A stretch of 64,000 bases of DNA, taken from NCBI RefSeq assembly GCF_003268885.1, contig NZ_QLSX01000003.1, positions 186,001-250,000 on the forward strand, given 5' to 3'. Source of the stretch: Onishia taeanensis (GTDB lineage Bacteria > Pseudomonadota > Gammaproteobacteria > Pseudomonadales > Halomonadaceae). Positions within the stretch are counted from its first letter, which is position 1; every line of letters starts with the position of its first letter. Both the position numbers and the translations under genes were made by a program. The notes beneath the pieces were generated by a model, which saw only the letters and a program-made list of their open reading frames with translations, searched no databases and was not told where the DNA came from. Below are positions 61,034 to 64,000 of the stretch, piece by piece.

Positions 61034-61812
61034 GCGTCTTCCCCCATATGGCCACTGACGCCGCCACCCAGGTAGGCCTCGCGGACCTCGGCATTCTGGC
61101 GAATCTCGTCCATTGGGCCAGAGGCGATCAGCTCGCCGTTGGCCATCACGTGTACCGGGTCGCAGAGTTGCGAGATCAGGTCCATGTCGTGCTCGATCAG
61201 ACAGAAGGTATAGCCCCGCTCGGTGTTGAGGCGACGAATCGCCTCGCGGATCTTGCCGAGCAGGGTGCGATTGACGCCGGCACCGGGCTCATCCAGCAGC
61301 ACCATCTTGGCGTCGGTCATCATGGTGCGCCCCAGATCGAGAAGCTTCTTCTGGCCACCCGAGAGATTGCCGGCTAGCTCGTCGGCGACGTGCGAGATTT
61401 CGAGGAAGTCGAGCACTTCGTCGACCCGCTCGAGTACCTTGGCATCTTCCTTGCAGACCTGGCCCCAGCGCAGCCAGCTGTTGAAGAGGTTTTCACCGCT
61501 CTGTTCAGGGGGCACGACCATCAGGTTCTCGCGCACCGTCATCTGCGAGAACTCATGGGGAATCTGGAAGGTGCGCACCAGGCCACGGTGGAAGAGCTCG
61601 TGGGTAGGCAGGCCGGTGATGTCCTGGCCGTCGAGCACGATGCGGCCGCTAGTGGGCGGGAAGAGGCCAGCGACGATGTTGAACAGGGTGCTTTTTCCGG
61701 CGCCGTTCGGGCCGATCAAGCCGGTGATGCTGCCCTGGGCAACCTCGAAGGACACGTCCTTCACCGCCTGCAAGCCGCCAAAGGACTTGGAGACGTTTTC
61801 GATTCGGATCAA
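61030..61812 (-). CDS. livG: ABC transporter ATP-binding protein, LivG type
   Basis: A 260-residue ATPase starting at LIRIENVSKSFGGLQAVKDV, with Walker A GPNGAGKSTLFN, the family loop VRTFQIPHEFSQMTVRENLM, signature NLSGGQKKLLDLGRTMM, Walker B MVLLDEPGAGVN and IEHDMD. No ATG lies near the conserved start; TTG at 61812 with AGGAG eight bases upstream is the likely start, although the frame stays open to 61896. It is first in the livGFHM operon. Confidence 0.9.
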   Translation of the reverse strand: MIRIENVSKSFGGLQAVKDVSFEVAQGSITGLIGPNGAGKSTLFNIVAGLFPPTSGRIVLDGQDITGLPTHELFHRGLVRTFQIPHEFSQMTVRENLMVVPPEQSGENLFNSWLRWGQVCKEDAKVLERVDEVLDFLEISHVADELAGNLSGGQKKLLDLGRTMMTDAKMVLLDEPGAGVNRTLLGKIREAIRRLNTERGYTFCLIEHDMDLISQLCDPVHVMANGELIASGPMDEIRQNAEVREAYLGGGVSGHMGEDA

Positions 61813-62159
61813 GGTGGGAGCTCCTGCCTTGAGATTGTTCTTGAAATTGTGGTGGAGCGGGCAGCGCTCGCCCGAAGGCAGGCTCGCCCAATGCAACGAC
61901 AGTATCGCCGTGCACGAGGCGCATCAAGGCGCTGATCAGACGCGGTTTAAACGCTTGAATCAAAGTGTGGTCATCTGACCGGAATCTGTTCGTCAGCAGC
62001 GGTTCAATGCCCCGCACCGAGGCTGACGGATGGGCGTCAAATAGAGACACACAAGAAGCATGAAATCGATGTTGCGGCGCAGCAAGTGCTTTGCTATGTT
62101 GCAATGCAGCGAGGGGCAGGATGCCTCTCCATTCGAAACCGTTCGCTAAGAGGTGGACC
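61813..62159. other. Divergent region, livG / phaP
   Basis: About 350 bases without a gene. The right end holds the phasin promoter candidate (62072-62100). The livG side shows a short direct repeat (ttgagattg / ttgaaattg near 61830). No hairpin was seen. Confidence 0.45.
62072..62100 (+). promoter_or_regulatory. Putative sigma-70 promoter of phaP with TGC-rich dyad
   Basis: TTGCGG (62072-62077) and TATGTT (62095-62100) are separated by 17 bases. Just downstream, tgcaatgca (62100-62108) is a TGC-type dyad of the kind bound by PhaR-family repressors in front of phasin genes. Both calls rest on pattern only. Confidence 0.5.
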
Positions 62160-62540
62160 ATGAGCAGCACTAATTTTGATCAAGTCACCCAGCAGTTCGA
62201 ATCCATGTTCTTCGGCCCGGCTCGCGCCTATGCCGCGATGAGCCTGGACTACTCCGAAAAGCTGATGGCCGCCCAGTTTGATGCCGCCAAGGCCTACAGC
62301 GATCTCGGCCTCAGCCAAGCGCGCGCCGCCCTGAACGTCAAGGATGCCGAAGGCCTGCGCACCTACGTCGAAGGTCAGCAGAAAGTGGCCAAGGACGTCG
62401 GTGAGCGCGTCAAGGCCGATGCAGAGAAGGTAGTCGCCATGAACCAGGAAGTGGTTCAGCAGGCACAGAAACTGACCGAAGAGAGCGTCAAGAGCGCCTC
62501 CAAGGCCGCGACTACCGCGGCCAAGCCGGCTGCCAAGTAA
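62160..62540 (+). CDS. phaP: Phasin (PHA granule-associated protein)
   Basis: A 126-residue protein starting MSSTNFDQVTQQFESMFFGP, with amphipathic helices in the phasin pattern (LMAAQFDAAKAYSDLGLSQA, EGQQKVAKDVGERVKADAEK) and a Lys/Ala-rich C-terminal tail. It coats PHA granules and sets their number and size. ATG at 62160 has AGAGGTGG upstream. It stands apart from phaC (37-39 kb) with its own promoter and terminator. Confidence 0.93.
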   Translation: MSSTNFDQVTQQFESMFFGPARAYAAMSLDYSEKLMAAQFDAAKAYSDLGLSQARAALNVKDAEGLRTYVEGQQKVAKDVGERVKADAEKVVAMNQEVVQQAQKLTEESVKSASKAATTAAKPAAK

Positions 62541-62608
62541 CGGGAAAAGTAACGCCACTTGGCGGGTCGTCGGCAGGGCGTTTCCCTCGCCGACGAGCTA
62601 GATTAGCC

Positions 62609-62640
62609 AAACGCCGCTGCCCCTTGGGGCGGCGGCGTTT
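62609..62640 (+). terminator. Terminator of phaP
   Basis: Arms aaacgccgctgcccc (62609-62623) and ggggcggcggcgttt (62626-62640), one G-U pair, 2-base centre. It ends in ttt and lies 70 bases past the phaP stop. Confidence 0.85.
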
Positions 62641-62681
62641 GGCGTTGGGGCATGGCTCTGGAGCATAGAGCTGGTGCGAGA

Positions 62682-63296
62682 TCAGGGGGCTTCCGTGCCT
62701 CCTGCTTGGTCCTGCATATAGCGCCACAGGGCTCGGGCCTCGGGAGCGGCGCTGTCGCGCAGCCCGGCTGCGACTCCGGCCTGGTCGGCGGCGCTGCGCT
62801 GCTGGCCGAGCTTGGCCTTGCCCTGGAGCGAGGCGATGGGGAGCCGGAAGCCGACGATGCCGGCCAGCAGCCGGTCGCGGAAGGCGTCGTCGAGCGTCAC
62901 CTTGTCGTTGAGCAGGCCGGGTTCGAAATGGGCCAGGCTGCGCTTGATCAGCGCGGCGGTGGCGGCCCCGTCGAGTCGTTCGAACCGCCCCTCGGCGTGC
63001 ACGGCGGCATAGTTCCAGGTCGGTACGGCCGGGCGGGTGGCGTACCAGGTGGGCGACACATAGGCATGGGGACCGCTGAAGATCGCCAGCACTCGGCGAC
63101 CCTCCAATGCCTGCCAGTGCGGGTTGGCTCGGGCGAAGTGGCCGTAGAGAGTGCCGAATTCGCCTTCGTCGCGGCTCAGCTGCAACGGCAGGTGGGTTGC
63201 CTGCAGGTCGTCGCCAACCAGCACGCCGAAGGGATGCGCCTCGATCAAGGCCTGGGCCTTAGGCGTGGACATCCGCAGCGCGGGGGATACGTACAT
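62682..63296 (-). CDS. PaiB-family FMN-binding protein
   Basis: A 204-residue protein of the PaiB group (FMN-binding negative transcriptional regulator). It starts MYVSPALRMSTPKAQALIEA and shows HPFGVLV, IFSGPHAYVSPTWYATRPAV and PTWNYAAVHAEG, the split-barrel FMN/haem-binding motifs. Bacillus PaiB acts with the acetyltransferase PaiA; here the GNAT gene directly upstream (38 bases) is an interesting parallel. ATG at 63296 has GAGGAG; a longer frame to 63425 would overlap the GNAT gene. Confidence 0.9.
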   Translation of the reverse strand: MYVSPALRMSTPKAQALIEAHPFGVLVGDDLQATHLPLQLSRDEGEFGTLYGHFARANPHWQALEGRRVLAIFSGPHAYVSPTWYATRPAVPTWNYAAVHAEGRFERLDGAATAALIKRSLAHFEPGLLNDKVTLDDAFRDRLLAGIVGFRLPIASLQGKAKLGQQRSAADQAGVAAGLRDSAAPEARALWRYMQDQAGGTEAP

Positions 63297-63334
63297 CGAG
63301 TGACTCCTCGTCGTGACAGGGATCAGCCGTGTCT

Positions 63335-64000
63335 TTAGGTGGCCGCCAGCGCCGCCTCGGTCAGTTCGCGGAGGGAGCGGTGCTGGCGGCCCCGGGCGTC
63401 GAAGTTGTCGGGAGCGAGCCAGCACGCGAAGGCGCGCTCCAGTGCCGGCCAGTTACCGTCGAGCACCGAGAACCAGGCCGTGTCGCGGTTGTGGCCCTGC
63501 ACCACCCGGTGCTGGCGGAAGATGCCCTCGAAGCGAAAGCCCAGCCGTTCGGCGGCGCGCCGCGACGGCGCGTTGAGGGCGTCGCACTTCCATTCGTAGC
63601 GCCGATAGCCCAGCGCGAAGGCGTGTCCCATCATCAGCACCATCGCCTCGGTAGCGGCGGCGGTGCGCGCGAGGCGCGGCGAGAAGTGCAGGTGGCCGAC
63701 CTCTAGGCTGCCGTGTTCGGGCACGATATTCAGGTAGGCAGCGATGCCCAGCGCCTGGCCGCTGGCGGCGTCGACGATGGCGTAGAAGCATGGATCAGCA
63801 CTGGCCGCTCGGTCGGCCAGCCAGGCGTGACAGCCGGGGCCGTCGTCGAAGGGCCGCCCACCCAGATAAGTCCAGCGTGCCGCCAGGGCGTCGCGCGTTT
63901 CCGGTGCCGCGTTGGGCGCTTGCCAGGCCGTGAATAGGGCGTCGGCGTGGCGGTCGGCGTCGAGGGGCTCGACGCGCACCCTTTGGCCCGTCAGCGTGAT
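63335..64000 (-). CDS. GNAT N-acetyltransferase (RimJ-like), 5' end cut by the window edge
   Basis: At least 221 codons of a GNAT protein of the RimJ/RimL-like group. The frame runs to the window edge; the residues just before VRVEPLDADRH read ITLTGQR, a normal family opening, so the start lies outside. Motifs include EVGHLHFSPRLARTAAATEA for acetyl-CoA binding and the C-terminal NAPSRRAAERLGFRFEGIFR. Substrate unknown. It is co-oriented with and 38 bases upstream of the PaiB-type gene. Confidence 0.87.
   Translation of the reverse strand: MTLTGQRVRVEPLDADRHADALFTAWQAPNAAPETRDALAARWTYLGGRPFDDGPGCHAWLADRAASADPCFYAIVDAASGQALGIAAYLNIVPEHGSLEVGHLHFSPRLARTAAATEAMVLMMGHAFALGYRRYEWKCDALNAPSRRAAERLGFRFEGIFRQHRVVQGHNRDTAWFSVLDGNWPALERAFACWLAPDNFDARGRQHRSLRELTEAALAAT

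Overview
The window looks like a chromosomal segment of a GC-rich, moderately halophilic gammaproteobacterium, most probably a Halomonas-type member of the Halomonadaceae. This is an inference from the gene set: a class I polyhydroxyalkanoate (PHA) synthase and a phasin, betaine/carnitine-type uptake, AstE, a glycolate oxidase cluster, an AaeXAB-type efflux set and many LysR regulators. I see no rRNA, tRNA, CRISPR array, transposase, integrase or phage gene.

Layout. 1-9.8 kb: App1-type phosphatase, PfpI/DJ-1 protein, a tandem YdcZ transporter pair with a divergent LysR gene that looks frameshifted near its 3' end, a GST, PhnA/YjdM, a CurA-type reductase with divergent LysR, a Dabb protein, and a coupled NUDIX/2OG-dioxygenase pair. 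9.9-15.2 kb: zinc-ribbon NUDIX hydrolase, TraX and GGCT proteins, then a His-rich Zn/Cd/Pb P-type ATPase facing its MerR regulator across a MerR-type promoter/operator. 15.2-19.7 kb: a basic-amino-acid ABC transporter (ATPase, two permeases, binding protein) beside astE. 19.9-25.7 kb: Tat-exported SMP-30 protein, lipocalin, tartrate/malate-type dehydrogenase with divergent LysR, and a GT4 glycosyltransferase. 25.7-30 kb: a TVP38 membrane protein, then a gamma-butyrobetaine-hydroxylase-like dioxygenase with an orphan betaine-type binding protein and a divergent LysR.

29.9-34 kb is a tightly coupled minus-strand operon: GT2 glycosyltransferase, LAB-N membrane protein, ArnT-like GT39 transferase, UDP-glucuronate 4-epimerase. 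I read it as a polyprenyl-phosphate-linked uronic acid pathway decorating LPS. 34.5-41 kb: MtfA peptidase, a GNAT-nitrilase fusion, PHA synthase directly downstream of an FtsH-type protease. 41-44.7 kb: EamA transporter, DksA-like zinc finger, flavin reductase, an acidic repeat exported protein, a tiny membrane protein and GlcG. 45-51.1 kb: glcF, glcE, glcD and a lactate/glycolate permease, with the same 11-bp GntR-type palindrome upstream of both glcD and the permease. 51.3-57 kb: GST, porin, and an AaeX/A/B-like efflux operon. 57-64 kb: a HAAT-type ABC system whose binding protein gene converges on the livGFHM operon, a phasin, PaiB and a GNAT gene cut by the window edge.

The least explained feature is a recurring pattern of short, degenerate tandem repeats (8-30 bp, once 119 bp). 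They sit between genes and several times copy the 3' end of a gene including its stop codon (glcF, glcD, the NUDIX gene at 10.4 kb). They occur about once per 5 kb. Most operons show ATGA or one-base overlaps and clear Shine-Dalgarno sites, which were used to correct starts. Three genes appear to start with TTG.
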